Source: Spirochaetaceae bacterium | GTDB lineage: Bacteria; Spirochaetota; Spirochaetia; Treponematales; Treponemataceae | Assembly: GCA_017936665.1 (NCBI GenBank) | Contig: JAGBFB010000031.1 | Location: 62,001-126,000 of the forward strand | Length of the DNA: 64,000 nucleotides | Direction: 5' to 3' | Part shown: positions 26,661-36,346 of the stretch, one piece after another | Layout: each line of letters opens with the position of its first letter | Numbering within the stretch: the first letter of the stretch is position 1 | Made by a program: the position numbers and the translations under genes | The notes under the pieces: generated by a model | Told to the model about the DNA's origin: nothing | Database searches by the model: none | The model's input: the letters and a program-made list of their open reading frames with translations, nothing else

Positions 26661-29069
26661 ATGGAAAAGAATAGAATGAACAAATTTTCTAAACGACGCT
26701 TTTTTCTCATTCCTGGAATTTGTACTCTAATTCTATTTTGTACAGCAATTTTTCTTATGAATCATTATTCAAAAAAAATGATAGAATCTCATGTGAAAGA
26801 AAACAACGACTACTTGTCTGAAATAAATAAACAAATTGCCACTACAATTGATAATCGAATTTACACAAATCAAGTTCTAATAAATTCAATTTCAACAATG
26901 ATAGGAATTACAAAAGATTTTGAAAGTAAAGAAATTTCAGAAAGTTTAAAAACAGAAAGAATTAAACACAATTTAATTCGGATTGCAATTATTAAACCTA
27001 ATGGAAACTATACAGAAAATGGAAAAACTATAAATGTAAGTTCACGAACATATTTTCAAGAAGCATTAAAAGGTAATTCTTCTGTTTCAGATATTTTGAT
27101 TTCAAGATTAACAGGCGAAAATATCATCGTTTATTCTACACCAATAAAAAATGGCAATGAAATTACTGGAGTTTTACTAGGAGTTCAAAGTGTAAAATCA
27201 TTACGAGAGAATTTAGCAGTTCATGCTTTTAATAATAATGGTTTTACAAGAATTATTGATAAAAATGGTAATTATGTTATTTCAACAGATAGCGAAGATT
27301 TCACAGAAAAAAATATTTACGATGAAATCAACAAAAACTGGGATGATGTAGAATTTGCAAAATCTCGTATGGAAAATATTATCAAAGAACGTAAGTCTGG
27401 TGTTTTTAGATATAAGAACAATTTTACATCAATTTATACACCAATTAAATATAATGATTGGGTATTATTTTCTATGCTACCTTCAAATGTGATGGAAAAT
27501 GTTGGACATACACATTTATATTTGATTCTTTGCTTATTAATAGGAATAATTTTATTAATTTTCATTGTAGGATTATCTTTATTTCAAATCAGAAATCATA
27601 AAATATTACAAACTATTGCTTTTACAGATCCTCTTACAGGAGAAGGAAATCAAAACTGGTTCACAAGAAAAACAGAAGAACTTATTAATGCAAATCCTTC
27701 CATAAATTATGCTATTGTAACTGTGGATGTTTATCAATTTAAAATCATAAACGATAAATTTGGTAGGGATAAGGGAGACAGTACCCTAAAACACATCTAT
27801 CATACTATAGAAGATTCATTGCATGAAAACGAAATTATCGCTCGAACAAGTTCTGATAATTTCAAAGTATTGATAAAGTATGATAACGACCAATTATGTG
27901 TTGAACGATTAAAAGAATGGTCTATAAATATCAATAAATTTAATGCAAACTTTGATGATGATAGTAAATTTTTTATTTGTATAGTTTGTGGTATTTGCCC
28001 TATTGAAAATAGCGTGGATAAAACTACCCAAAACGCAAAAAAATATGACTTACTTGCTTGTTACGATAGATGTGCCATCGCCCTTTCAACAGCAAAACCA
28101 ATTAAAGATTCTTATCTTCGCTGTGGATTTTTTGATGAATGGGATTTAACTGTAATGATTCATCATAAAATCATAGAAAATAGAATGAAATCTGCCCTAA
28201 AAAATGAAGAATTTCAGATTTATTTACAACCTAAATATGATATTGTACAAAACAAAATTGCAGGAGCTGAAGCCCTTGTTCGCTGGGCTGATCCAACAAG
28301 GGGTTTAATTCCACCAAATGATTTTATTCCACTTTTTGAAAGTAATGGATTTATCTTAGATTTAGACCTTTATGTTTTTGACAGAACTTGCCATTTATTA
28401 CGACAATGGATTGATAAAGGAATACAACCTGTAGTACTTTCAGTTAATCTTTCAAGAGCATATCTAAATGATTTCAACTTCCTAGGTAAATTTGAAGAAA
28501 TTCGTAGAAAATATGGAGTTCCAGCCGAATACATTGAATTAGAACTTACAGAAACTGTAGTTTTTGAAAATATGGGATTGTTGACCGACATAATCAATTT
28601 AATTCACGATTTAGGATACAGTTGTTCTATTGACGATTTTGGCTCAGGTTATTCATCACTAAATATCTTAAAAAACATTCCTGTTGATACAATTAAAATT
28701 GACAGAGGATTTTTCATTGGCGAAAATTCAGATTCTATCAAAAGCGATACAATTGTTCGTAGTGTAATTGACTTAGCAAGAAAATTAAAGATGAAAACCG
28801 TATCAGAAGGAATCGAATATAAAGATCAAGTTGAATTTTTAAAAGATGCAAAATGCGATATGATTCAAGGTTATTATTTTTCAAAACCAATTCCAATTAC
28901 CGAATTTGAAAAACTTGCTTTCGGTTTAGTAATTTCTGAAAAAAGAACTTTACCTTCAGAAAGTATTGGAGAGGTTATTGGTCCAGAAGAATATCTTGAA
29001 TCAACACAGTCATTTACAGAAAACAACTTTCCTGCTTCAATAATTTTACGAAAGGAAGAAAGCGAATAA
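26661..29069 (+). CDS. Cache-GGDEF-EAL protein, probable c-di-GMP phosphodiesterase
   Basis: Domains: TM1 (about 14-34), a periplasmic Cache-type sensor (about 40-285) with RTYFQEALKG, TM2 (about 288-313), GGDEF (about 320-485) and EAL (about 515-760). The GGDEF site is degenerate, reading RTSSDNF where RYGGDEF is expected, so cyclase activity is unlikely. The EAL side is complete: EALVRW, SVNLS, ELTET, DDFGSGYSS, IKIDRGFF, SEGIE and QGYYFSKP. The likely role is to break down c-di-GMP in response to an extracellular ligand, which in spirochaetes often affects motility. Confidence 0.9.
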   Translation: MEKNRMNKFSKRRFFLIPGICTLILFCTAIFLMNHYSKKMIESHVKENNDYLSEINKQIATTIDNRIYTNQVLINSISTMIGITKDFESKEISESLKTERIKHNLIRIAIIKPNGNYTENGKTINVSSRTYFQEALKGNSSVSDILISRLTGENIIVYSTPIKNGNEITGVLLGVQSVKSLRENLAVHAFNNNGFTRIIDKNGNYVISTDSEDFTEKNIYDEINKNWDDVEFAKSRMENIIKERKSGVFRYKNNFTSIYTPIKYNDWVLFSMLPSNVMENVGHTHLYLILCLLIGIILLIFIVGLSLFQIRNHKILQTIAFTDPLTGEGNQNWFTRKTEELINANPSINYAIVTVDVYQFKIINDKFGRDKGDSTLKHIYHTIEDSLHENEIIARTSSDNFKVLIKYDNDQLCVERLKEWSININKFNANFDDDSKFFICIVCGICPIENSVDKTTQNAKKYDLLACYDRCAIALSTAKPIKDSYLRCGFFDEWDLTVMIHHKIIENRMKSALKNEEFQIYLQPKYDIVQNKIAGAEALVRWADPTRGLIPPNDFIPLFESNGFILDLDLYVFDRTCHLLRQWIDKGIQPVVLSVNLSRAYLNDFNFLGKFEEIRRKYGVPAEYIELELTETVVFENMGLLTDIINLIHDLGYSCSIDDFGSGYSSLNILKNIPVDTIKIDRGFFIGENSDSIKSDTIVRSVIDLARKLKMKTVSEGIEYKDQVEFLKDAKCDMIQGYYFSKPIPITEFEKLAFGLVISEKRTLPSESIGEVIGPEEYLESTQSFTENNFPASIILRKEESE

Positions 29070-29097
29070 CAATAATTCAAAAAATCAACTTATAATT

Positions 29098-29787
29098 TTA
29101 CAAATTGATTGGATAAAAACTAAATCTTCCAAATAATTCACTACGAATCCCAAAAAATGAAACATCGTAGCGTTCTCTCATTCCTGGAAAACTTACAAAG
29201 GCAAAACTTGCAGGATTTCCACCTCTTGGACGAGAACAACTTCCTGGATTTAAATAAAGAGTTCCTGAATCTTCGTATCTAAACGGACGATGTGTATGTC
29301 CAAAAAAAACTAAATCTGCATCTAAATTCTGTGCAGCTAAAGAAAGATTTTCTAAACCATAATCAACAGAAAAACGATGACCATGAACAGCAAAAATATT
29401 TCGACCTGCGACTGTAAAAGAAATACTGTTAGGAGCAGTAATAATTTTTCGACTTGCAGGAAGCTCATTTGTTTTTGGTTTTATAATTTGATTTTTTTCA
29501 GAATCACCATTACCTTTAGCAATAGCAACAACTGGTGGTAAATGTTCTTGTAAAGATTCATCCACATAGGAATCTTGTATGTAGGAACAAATATCGCAAA
29601 CACCATCGCCACAAAAAACAAGTGCATCTGAAATATGACCAAATTCTTCAATTATATCGCATAAAACATCATAATCACCATGAGTATCTGAAATTACAAG
29701 AATATTTGCAGAGGATTTTTCTTCTAAAGCTAAAATATCTTCTTGGGAACCAATTAAATTAGATGCAAGCTGAGTTAAACTATTCAT
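29098..29787 (-). CDS. YfcE/MJ0936-type metallophosphoesterase
   Basis: The calcineurin-like metal site is fully present: ISDTHGDYDVL near residue 34, VFCGDGVCD near 58, AKGNGDSE near 90, AVHGHRF near 133 and FFGHTHRPFRY near 160, then NPGSCSRPRGG. Enzymes of this group hydrolyse phosphodiesters; the substrate is unknown. An N-terminal extension of about 25 residues precedes the domain. It lies 8 bases after a lipoprotein gene and is probably co-transcribed with it. Confidence 0.88.
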   Translation of the reverse strand: MNSLTQLASNLIGSQEDILALEEKSSANILVISDTHGDYDVLCDIIEEFGHISDALVFCGDGVCDICSYIQDSYVDESLQEHLPPVVAIAKGNGDSEKNQIIKPKTNELPASRKIITAPNSISFTVAGRNIFAVHGHRFSVDYGLENLSLAAQNLDADLVFFGHTHRPFRYEDSGTLYLNPGSCSRPRGGNPASFAFVSFPGMRERYDVSFFGIRSELFGRFSFYPINL

Positions 29788-29795
29788 ATCATTTC

Positions 29796-30638
29796 CTATT
29801 TTATGCCAAGCCTTTCAAAAAAACTTTTTGCTTTTGCTTTTTCATCTTCAGGTTCTTCAACGACAACTGGCTCAACATAATTTAACACAAAATGATTTTT
29901 TGCTCTCAATCCAGTATCAGTGTCAAGGAAAGATGAAACTTCCCAGTTTTTTCCAAATATTCCAGTTGCGACTTGTAAAATCTCTTTATTTTTTATTTCC
30001 AAAGGATTTTTTAAACTCTCAACAACTTTTGAAACCAAAAAATTCATTTTATCAAGATGTTTTAATTCAGTATCATTTGTCAATGATGTTATTGCTTCTT
30101 CCTCAAATTCAGTTATAGATTCATCTTCAGTTTCATCAGACAAAACAAGTTCATCTTCTGCAAAATCAAAAACTAAAAAAGAACCAGCTTCTGTTCCTAA
30201 AATATCATCTTGAGAAAATAAGGAAATTACTGTGCAATTTAAATTCTCATCTTGAATTTTTGCTAAAGCTCTGTGTGTATATTCAGGAGCCCCTAAAGTA
30301 ATAAGAGCTCTACAATTTTTATCTTTTACAATGGAAGATAAATTTGAAATTCTAGCTATAGAACCTGTTACCAAAAAATCATCTGGATAAATTAATGGAA
30401 GAATTAAACCATTTTCTTTTTCAAGTCCGTATTCTTCTGCTAACTTAGAACAAATTGAATCCACAAAAGCTTTATCGTTGTATCCATAACCAAAAAGAAG
30501 AGCAATATGCTTTTCAACAGGTGTCCATTTTTGAACAGGAATTTCTTCTACAACTTCTTTTTTTGTACAAGAATTAAAACTAACAAAAGAAATGAATAAA
30601 ACAAAAAATATAATTTGTCTAAAAAAACTATTTTTCAC
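29796..30638 (-). CDS. Lipoprotein, unknown function
   Basis: The N-terminus has a lipoprotein signal with lipobox ending FNSC near residue 24. The mature 255 residues include alternating hydrophobic strands (HIALLFGYGYNDKAFVDSI, CRALITLGAPEYTH, LNCTVISLFSQDDI) that look like a periplasmic-binding Rossmann-like fold, then an acidic insert. I do not recognise the family. The start is a GTG at 30638 with no SD, 7 bases after TGG-TAGAAT. It may bind a ligand for the co-transcribed phosphoesterase, but this is only a guess. Confidence 0.65.
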   Translation of the reverse strand: MKNSFFRQIIFFVLFISFVSFNSCTKKEVVEEIPVQKWTPVEKHIALLFGYGYNDKAFVDSICSKLAEEYGLEKENGLILPLIYPDDFLVTGSIARISNLSSIVKDKNCRALITLGAPEYTHRALAKIQDENLNCTVISLFSQDDILGTEAGSFLVFDFAEDELVLSDETEDESITEFEEEAITSLTNDTELKHLDKMNFLVSKVVESLKNPLEIKNKEILQVATGIFGKNWEVSSFLDTDTGLRAKNHFVLNYVEPVVVEEPEDEKAKAKSFFERLGIK

Positions 30639-30645
30639 GTCGTTA

Positions 30646-30654
30646 ATTCTACCA
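30646..30654 (-). promoter_or_regulatory. Extended -10 box of the lipoprotein gene, leaderless GTG type
   Basis: TGG-TAGAAT on the minus strand ends 7 bases before the GTG start. No clear -35 box. Confidence 0.4.
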
Positions 30655-30677
30655 TAACCTCTAGATTTATTCTAGTA

Positions 30678-30706
30678 TTGATATTTTAGAACTTTTACTG
30701 TATCTT
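30678..30706 (+). promoter_or_regulatory. Promoter of the Na/Pi transporter gene, leaderless type
   Basis: TTGATA (30678-30683), exactly 17 bases, TATCTT (30701-30706), 6 bases, then ATG at 30713. It also argues against the in-frame TTG at 30707 as a start, which would lie upstream of the transcript. Confidence 0.55.
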
Positions 30707-30712
30707 TTGGGA

Positions 30713-32371
30713 ATGGATATAGTTTCAATGATTTTACAACTTTTAGGAAGCCTTGGACTTCTTCTGTATGGAATGCAGTTGATGAGTGATGGTATCCAAA
30801 AAAGTGCTGGTCAAAGTTTACATCGAATACTTGGACTTATGACAAGTAATCGAGTATTTGCTGTACTAACAGGAATGTTAGTAACTATGATTATTCAATC
30901 CTCTGGTGCAACTACTGTTATGGTTGTATCTTTTGTAAACGCTGGGTTGATGACTTTGCCCCAATCCATTGGAGTTATTTTTGGAGCAAACATTGGAACT
31001 ACTATTACCGCTTGGATTGTTGCCCTTTTTGGTTTTAATTTTAATATTTCTGCTTTAGCCATTCCAGTTTTTGGAATTGGGTTCTTCATTACTTTCTTCA
31101 AAAAATTAAAAAAACAAAGTTTAGGCGAAGCCTTTATGGGCTTTGGTATGTTATTCCTAGGGCTTGATTTTCTTTCAAGTGTAATTCCAACAGTTGATCC
31201 AGAAAGCATGGGATTTTTATCAAACCTCACTGGAAATGGATATTTAAGCATTTTTTTAGGTGTTTTAGCGGGAATTATTGTAACCGTCTTGTTACATTCA
31301 TCTAGTGCTTCAACTGCAATCATTATCACTATGAGTTACAACGGAATTTTACCTTGGGAATTTGCAGCCGCAATGGTTTTAGGAAGTAATATTGGTTCAA
31401 CCATTGATGCAATTCTGGCAGCTATCGGTACAAAGGTCAACGCAAGAAGAGCCGCTTTAGTTCACGTATTATTTAACGTAATCGGAACTTGTTTGGCTAT
31501 CATATTCTTTAAGCCTTTGCTAAGTCTTGTAGATTTTATTATTCCAGGACCAGTAATTGATTCAATTACAACTCATATAGCAATGCTACACACAGTTTTC
31601 AATTTGGTTAACACTTTAATTTTCTTGCCATTTGTAAATCAACTTGCTAAATTTACAGAAAAAGTTATAAAACCTCATAAAGATGAAACTCCTGATGTTT
31701 ACAAATTTGAATTTACATCTGTAGGAATTAGAGAAAATTCTGAAGCAAGTGTAATCAGAGCAGAAAAAGAAATTTCTGATATGACAGATATCGTAATTGA
31801 TATGTTTACCAGAATCCAAAAAGGATTTGCACAGCGAACCCAAGATTTTATCGCCGAAAACATTGATAAACTTTCTGCCTCTGAAGATTATGCAGACCAG
31901 ATGCAAGAAGAACTTTCTAAATTCTTAGTTCAATGTCAAACACTTCCTTTAAGTGATAAACTTAGAAATAACGTCTCTATGATGCTACGAATTGTAGATG
32001 ACCTAGAAAGTCTAACAGATGATTGTTACAGCATAGCAGTTTTACTTAAGCGTAGCGTAGAAAAGAAAATGGAATTTGCAACAGAAGATATGGAAAGACT
32101 GGATCCTTATATGGAACTTGTTCAACATTTCCTTGAGTTTATTAAAGAAAATATCAATAAGCCACTTGATGCTGAAAAATTACGCTTAGCAGAAGTTATG
32201 GAAGATCAAATTGATATGTTTAGAAAAAATCTTAAAAAGATTGCAAGAAAACGCCTTGAAGAAGGTGCAAATGTTAAAGCAGAACTTCTTTATTTGGATG
32301 TTATCAGACATATCGAAAAAATGGGAGACCATGCTTTTAGTATTTCAGAATCATTGAGCCAAACAAAATAA
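30713..32371 (+). CDS. Na+/phosphate symporter family protein with PhoU-like tail
   Basis: The N-terminal 320 residues are a PNaS-type transporter with two inverted repeats, each carrying the QSS-type motif: IIQSSGATTVMVVSF near residue 65 and LLHSSSASTAIIITM near 195. The C-terminal 200 residues form a PhoU-like helical bundle (EEYAD- and AEVMEDQID-type helices). It probably takes up phosphate with sodium, in the inner membrane. The ATG at 30713 fits a leaderless promoter. The gene is monocistronic. Confidence 0.9.
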   Translation: MDIVSMILQLLGSLGLLLYGMQLMSDGIQKSAGQSLHRILGLMTSNRVFAVLTGMLVTMIIQSSGATTVMVVSFVNAGLMTLPQSIGVIFGANIGTTITAWIVALFGFNFNISALAIPVFGIGFFITFFKKLKKQSLGEAFMGFGMLFLGLDFLSSVIPTVDPESMGFLSNLTGNGYLSIFLGVLAGIIVTVLLHSSSASTAIIITMSYNGILPWEFAAAMVLGSNIGSTIDAILAAIGTKVNARRAALVHVLFNVIGTCLAIIFFKPLLSLVDFIIPGPVIDSITTHIAMLHTVFNLVNTLIFLPFVNQLAKFTEKVIKPHKDETPDVYKFEFTSVGIRENSEASVIRAEKEISDMTDIVIDMFTRIQKGFAQRTQDFIAENIDKLSASEDYADQMQEELSKFLVQCQTLPLSDKLRNNVSMMLRIVDDLESLTDDCYSIAVLLKRSVEKKMEFATEDMERLDPYMELVQHFLEFIKENINKPLDAEKLRLAEVMEDQIDMFRKNLKKIARKRLEEGANVKAELLYLDVIRHIEKMGDHAFSISESLSQTK

Positions 32372-33034
32372 TTAGTAAAATGATAAATCAGATAATGTAA
32401 AGCCGTATTTTCCATGACCTGGAAAAACCTTTACATCATCTGGTAGTGATAAAAGTTTTTTTAGACTTTCTACCATCTTAAGCCCATCGCCACCATACAA
32501 ATCAGTTCTTCCGTAGGAATTCCAAAACAAAGTATCTCCTGAAAATAAAATTTTTTCTTTTTCGTTGTACAGACAACTAGAACCTAAAGTATGACCTGGA
32601 GTTTCTAAAATTTTCCAACCTTCAAAAAGAACTTCACCATCTGAAAAAAAGTTATCTGCATCTGGTAAATCATTTTCATCAGGTAGCATATTTTCTACAT
32701 AAAAGCCCATGCCAGAACGAGCAAAATCTTCATATTGAAAGTTATAGGAATTTTTACCCAGACATAATTTATCTTTAGAATTGATAAAGACTTTTGCATT
32801 AGGAAAGAATTTTTTCAAACCTTCTACAGCACCAACATGATCCAAGTGACCATGAGTTAATACTATAGAAATCTCATTATCAGAAAAATTGTTTTTTTGC
32901 AGTAAATAATCTACTTTTTGTTTTATTATATCTGCCTTATCCCCTGGATCCAAAATGCAAAGTCCATTCTTATGTGCAAACAAATAAGTATTTACACCAA
33001 AATCTCCAAGGGTAAGACAGATAATATCAAGCAT
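32372..33034 (-). CDS. MBL-fold metallo-hydrolase (glyoxalase II-like)
   Basis: The beta-lactamase-fold metal motif is LTHGHLDHVGAV near residue 60, with further ligands in ETPGHTLGSSCLY near 143 and the Asp in LFSGDTLF near 168, and His in FPGHGKYG near 208. Short stand-alone proteins of this group are often annotated as hydroxyacylglutathione hydrolase-like, but the true substrate is unknown. It starts 2 bases after the stop of the DbpA-domain gene and is likely translated with it. Confidence 0.88.
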   Translation of the reverse strand: MLDIICLTLGDFGVNTYLFAHKNGLCILDPGDKADIIKQKVDYLLQKNNFSDNEISIVLTHGHLDHVGAVEGLKKFFPNAKVFINSKDKLCLGKNSYNFQYEDFARSGMGFYVENMLPDENDLPDADNFFSDGEVLFEGWKILETPGHTLGSSCLYNEKEKILFSGDTLFWNSYGRTDLYGGDGLKMVESLKKLLSLPDDVKVFPGHGKYGFTLSDLSFY

Positions 33035-33036
33035 TG

Positions 33037-33723
33037 TTATACCAAAAATTCGTCTGAAGCTGGTTCAGAAGTAGATGAAAAATCATTTGTATCATAATTT
33101 TCCATTGAGTCAGATTCTGAAGAATAATCTGCATTATCTAAACGCTCTCCTTCTTCTTCATCACGCTTTCTTGAAAAACTAACTACAAGTTTTCTTCCAC
33201 GGTAGTCAAATCCATTTAAAGTATTTATAACCTTATCAGCATCTTCTTTATAAAGTTGAACAAAAGAATAATTATCCAAAACCTTGATTGTTCCAATACG
33301 TTCTCTTTCAATTTGTACGACTTGTGCAATCAATCCAACCAAATCTCTTGGAAAAACATGACGATTTCTACCAATTCCAATAAAGATTGTTGTGGCATCT
33401 GCTTCATCAATTACAAGTCTTGGAGTTTTTTGTCTAGTAACATTTTCTTCATCTCCAGAATTTCTTGCATAATCATCATGATGTCTTCTATCTTTTCCTA
33501 CAAATCTATCCCTTCTAGGTCTGTATCTAAAACCACCACAAGAATTTTTAGCAAGATAGGCTGCTACATAACTGCGTAGAGTTAAAGGAACTACTTTTTT
33601 GAAAATCTTTTTATACTCTGTTAAAACAACAGGATCTTCTTCAGTTTTTACTTTTGCTACAGCATCTTCTAATAATGCAATAAACTGTTCTTCATTAATT
33701 TGAAAATCATTCTTTGTTGACAT
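33037..33723 (-). CDS. DbpA-type RNA-binding domain protein
   Basis: About residues 105-180 form a DbpA-like RNA-binding domain: ATTIFIGIGRNRHVFPRDLV, RIGTIKVLDNYSFVQLY and GRKLVVSFSRKRD. In DEAD-box helicases this domain binds 23S rRNA, but no helicase core is present here. The N-terminal half has a helix and a basic Arg/Gly/Asp stretch (RYRPRRDRFVGKDRRHHDDY) that could contact RNA, and the tail is acidic. A role in ribosome assembly or RNA stability is inferred. GGAG precedes the ATG. Confidence 0.82.
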   Translation of the reverse strand: MSTKNDFQINEEQFIALLEDAVAKVKTEEDPVVLTEYKKIFKKVVPLTLRSYVAAYLAKNSCGGFRYRPRRDRFVGKDRRHHDDYARNSGDEENVTRQKTPRLVIDEADATTIFIGIGRNRHVFPRDLVGLIAQVVQIERERIGTIKVLDNYSFVQLYKEDADKVINTLNGFDYRGRKLVVSFSRKRDEEEGERLDNADYSSESDSMENYDTNDFSSTSEPASDEFLV

Positions 33724-33786
33724 AAAAAAAATCTCCTATAAAATGTCATAAAAAATTCTTTGCAAACAAAAAAATAATAGCAAAGA

Positions 33787-34707
33787 TTAAGAAAAATTAA
33801 TTAAATCTGCAACATAACAAGTTCCACTTTGATAAAATCCATTTTGCTCTAAAACGGAAATGAATGGTTGTGGTAAAATTGTACTTGCAATTAAAACATG
33901 TCGAATTGATTTTTTTCGTAAGATATTAAGACATCTTTCCATCAATTCCTTTGATAAACCAAAACCTCTAAATTTTTTTTCCACAAACAAAAAAGGTATT
34001 TGTACAATTTCCTTATTTTGCCCCGGACAAGATACCATTGAAATAGCACCAGCAAAATCACCAGTTTCAGTTTCTGCAAACAATAGAAAGGCATTGGAAT
34101 CATCAAAAGATGAAAAATTGATTTTAATTAAATGAGAAAAGGCTTTTTCTAAGCCATTCATATCTAAATCATCAACTTCTGCAATAAATTTATTTTTAAC
34201 TTCTTCAAAAAGCTCAATAAAGTTATTTGCCAAACCTTCCTTAAAAACAAAACCATCATGAACAAGTTCAGGATAGTCTTCAATTTCTTCACTCAGTTTT
34301 TCTAAACCCCAAGATTCTCTCAAAGTATCGTACCATTCTGAAATAAGATTTTTCATCCTCAATTCTTTGAAAGAAAACCATTTTTTTTCTAACTCTGGGT
34401 AAGAGTGAAGAACTTTTTTAAAATTTTTGAACACACTTTTCCCTGAAAAAAGTACATTCTTTAATTCTTCTCTGGCAATTGGATTATGAAGTTCTGAAAC
34501 AAACTGTTCCATTATTCTAAATCCTTTTGCAGAATTCCACTGAGGAATTTCATAATATCTATTTTTGTCGATGTTTTTTTCAGTTTTCGTTAATTCCGAA
34601 AGTGAACAACATTTTTCTTCTTGAGAATCAAATAGAAAATCTGAAGTCTGATTCTCCATCGCAAAAATTATATCATGTACTAATTCTTCAGATAAGGAAA
34701 ATTCCAT
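33787..34707 (-). CDS. GNAT family acetyltransferase
   Basis: The C-terminal 100 residues are a GNAT fold: IPFLFVEKKFRGFGLSKELM holds the acetyl-CoA pyrophosphate loop (R/Q-x-x-G-x-G/A), then VLIASTILPQPFISVLEQNG. The N-terminal 200 residues are helical and not recognised. I use the ATG at 34707 (MEFSLSEELV); a TTG at 34713 would be just after the -10 box. A TATAAT ends 6 bases before the ATG, so the message would be leaderless. The substrate is unknown. Confidence 0.8.
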   Translation of the reverse strand: MEFSLSEELVHDIIFAMENQTSDFLFDSQEEKCCSLSELTKTEKNIDKNRYYEIPQWNSAKGFRIMEQFVSELHNPIAREELKNVLFSGKSVFKNFKKVLHSYPELEKKWFSFKELRMKNLISEWYDTLRESWGLEKLSEEIEDYPELVHDGFVFKEGLANNFIELFEEVKNKFIAEVDDLDMNGLEKAFSHLIKINFSSFDDSNAFLLFAETETGDFAGAISMVSCPGQNKEIVQIPFLFVEKKFRGFGLSKELMERCLNILRKKSIRHVLIASTILPQPFISVLEQNGFYQSGTCYVADLINFS

Positions 34708-34713
34708 ACTCAA

Positions 34714-34722
34714 ATTATATCA
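34714..34722 (-). promoter_or_regulatory. Extended -10 box of the GNAT gene, leaderless type
   Basis: TGA-TATAAT (perfect) on the minus strand ends 6 bases before the ATG at 34707. A partial -35 (CTGACT, 34737-34742) overlaps the last codons of clpP. Confidence 0.55.
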
Positions 34723-34734
34723 TATTCAGAATTT

Positions 34735-35364
34735 TCAGTCAGTAGTAATTTCTGAACGATTTGTAATAATTTTTCCTACTAGGCCATAATCAACTGCCTC
34801 TTGTGCATCAAGCCAATAATCTCGTTCTGTATCTTGATTAACTTTGTCTAAATCAACTCCAGTTTCTTCAGAGATAATTTTATTGATTTTTGCACGAGTT
34901 TTTTCCATCTCTTTAGCAAAGATTTCTACATCAGTTGCAACACCTTTGTAAACGCCACTAATTAATGGTTGATGGATTAAAAAACTACTATTTGGCAATG
35001 ATAATCGTCGTTCTTTTGGACTTGCAAGAAAAATTAATGCTCCTGCGCTTGCAACATCACCTGCTCCAATTGTGTAAACAGGGGCATTGATAAATCTGAT
35101 TGTATCAAAAATTGCAAAACCAGATGAAACATCACCACCAGGAGAATTGATAAATAAATAGATTGGTTTATCTGAATCAGCTTCTAAAATTAACAACTGA
35201 CGAATTACTTTTTCAGCAGATTCTTTATCAATCCCACCAGAAAGTAAAACTTGACGTGTTTTTAAAAACTTTTCTGATAAAGCATCTGAGCCTTTAGAAT
35301 CATTACATTTTTTTTCTTCTGATTCATCTGATTCAAACACAGAATGAAACTCTTTCATACTCAT
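34735..35364 (-). CDS. clpP: ATP-dependent Clp protease proteolytic subunit
   Basis: ClpP is the barrel-shaped serine peptidase of Clp complexes. The catalytic Ser is in GAGDVASAGALIFLA, the His in SSFLIHQPLISG and the Asp in DTERDYWLDAQEA; FINSPGGDVSSG is the family's substrate-loop region. I set the start at 35364 (MSMKEFHS), with GGAG upstream; the longer frame to 35403 has no SD. The 209 residues include a 25-residue charged N-terminal extension. No clpX is next to it. The sequence is diverged from housekeeping ClpP, so this may be a second copy. Confidence 0.9.
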   Translation of the reverse strand: MSMKEFHSVFESDESEEKKCNDSKGSDALSEKFLKTRQVLLSGGIDKESAEKVIRQLLILEADSDKPIYLFINSPGGDVSSGFAIFDTIRFINAPVYTIGAGDVASAGALIFLASPKERRLSLPNSSFLIHQPLISGVYKGVATDVEIFAKEMEKTRAKINKIISEETGVDLDKVNQDTERDYWLDAQEAVDYGLVGKIITNRSEITTD

Positions 35365-35468
35365 TACTACTCCAAAATATTGTTTTAACAAAAAACAACA
35401 CAAATATACATTATAAATATATGAAAAATTTTGATGATAGTCTATAGTTTTTTTAACATATAAAATTC

Positions 35469-36317
35469 TTAAAAACCTAATTTTTTGCTTTCATCCCAAA
35501 ATTTATCCATTATCTCAAGATTTTCTGGATTCATTTGTTCACCAGAAAGTTCCATTTTTTCTTCCACATAGGCAAAGCGTTTCATAAATTTTTGGTTGGT
35601 AGAAGCTAAAGCTAAATTTGGATCAACATCAAGATGACGAGCTAAATTTACTACAGAAAAAAGCACATCCCCAAGTTCTTTTTCAATTTCATCTTTTGTT
35701 TTTGTCAAACTTGCTTCTTTTAATTCAGCAATTTCTTCTTGAATTTTTGACCAAGGGCCTTCTGCATCTTTCCAGTCAAAACCTTTTTTTGCAGCCTTTT
35801 TTTGAATTTTATAGGCTCTTAAAAGCGAAGGCAATCCGTAAGAAACTTCATCCAAAGAAGATTTCTTTTTTCTTCCTTCTACTTTTTGTTTAATTTGTTC
35901 CCATTGTTCTAAAACCTTGTCTGCATTATTTTGTGAACCTTCAACCAAGGTAGAACTACCTTCTGAATTTTTCCAAACATGAGGATGACGACGAATAATT
36001 TTATCACAAACATCGTTCATAACTTGAACAATCGTAAAATCATCATTTTCTTCATGAATACTTGCAATCATAGAAGCATTCAAAAACACATCCCCAAGCT
36101 CTTCCTTTGTGTGATTGGCATCGCCAGCAGAAATTGCATCTACGGCTTCAAAAGTTTCTTCAATAAGAGGTTGACGCATTGTAAGTGGAGTTTGTTTTCT
36201 ATCCCAAGGACAACCTTCTGGACTTCTAAGTTTTTGTACGATTTTGTATAGTCGCTCAAAAGCCAAAGCAGGAGTTGTAAAATCATTTGCACTTGTTAAA
36301 TCTAATTCATTATTCAT
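35469..36317 (-). CDS. mazG: Nucleoside triphosphate pyrophosphohydrolase MazG
   Basis: MazG hydrolyses NTPs to NMPs and PPi, cleaning damaged nucleotides. Two tandem MazG domains are visible: LRSPEGCPWDRKQTPLTMRQ with EETFEAVDAI and EELGDVFLN, then FDWKDAEGPWSKIQEEIAEL with EKELGDVLFSVVNLAR. Length 282 fits the two-domain type. The start has no SD and lies 6 bases after a perfect extended -10 box. It is divergent from uppP. Confidence 0.93.
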   Translation of the reverse strand: MNNELDLTSANDFTTPALAFERLYKIVQKLRSPEGCPWDRKQTPLTMRQPLIEETFEAVDAISAGDANHTKEELGDVFLNASMIASIHEENDDFTIVQVMNDVCDKIIRRHPHVWKNSEGSSTLVEGSQNNADKVLEQWEQIKQKVEGRKKKSSLDEVSYGLPSLLRAYKIQKKAAKKGFDWKDAEGPWSKIQEEIAELKEASLTKTKDEIEKELGDVLFSVVNLARHLDVDPNLALASTNQKFMKRFAYVEEKMELSGEQMNPENLEIMDKFWDESKKLGF

Positions 36318-36323
36318 AAAACA

Positions 36324-36332
36324 ATTATATCA
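36324..36332 (-). promoter_or_regulatory. Extended -10 box of mazG, leaderless type
   Basis: TGA-TATAAT on the minus strand ends 6 bases before the ATG at 36317. The position of its -35 box (36347-36352) coincides with the -35 box of divergent uppP. Confidence 0.55.
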
Positions 36333-36346
36333 ATTTATTAAACATC

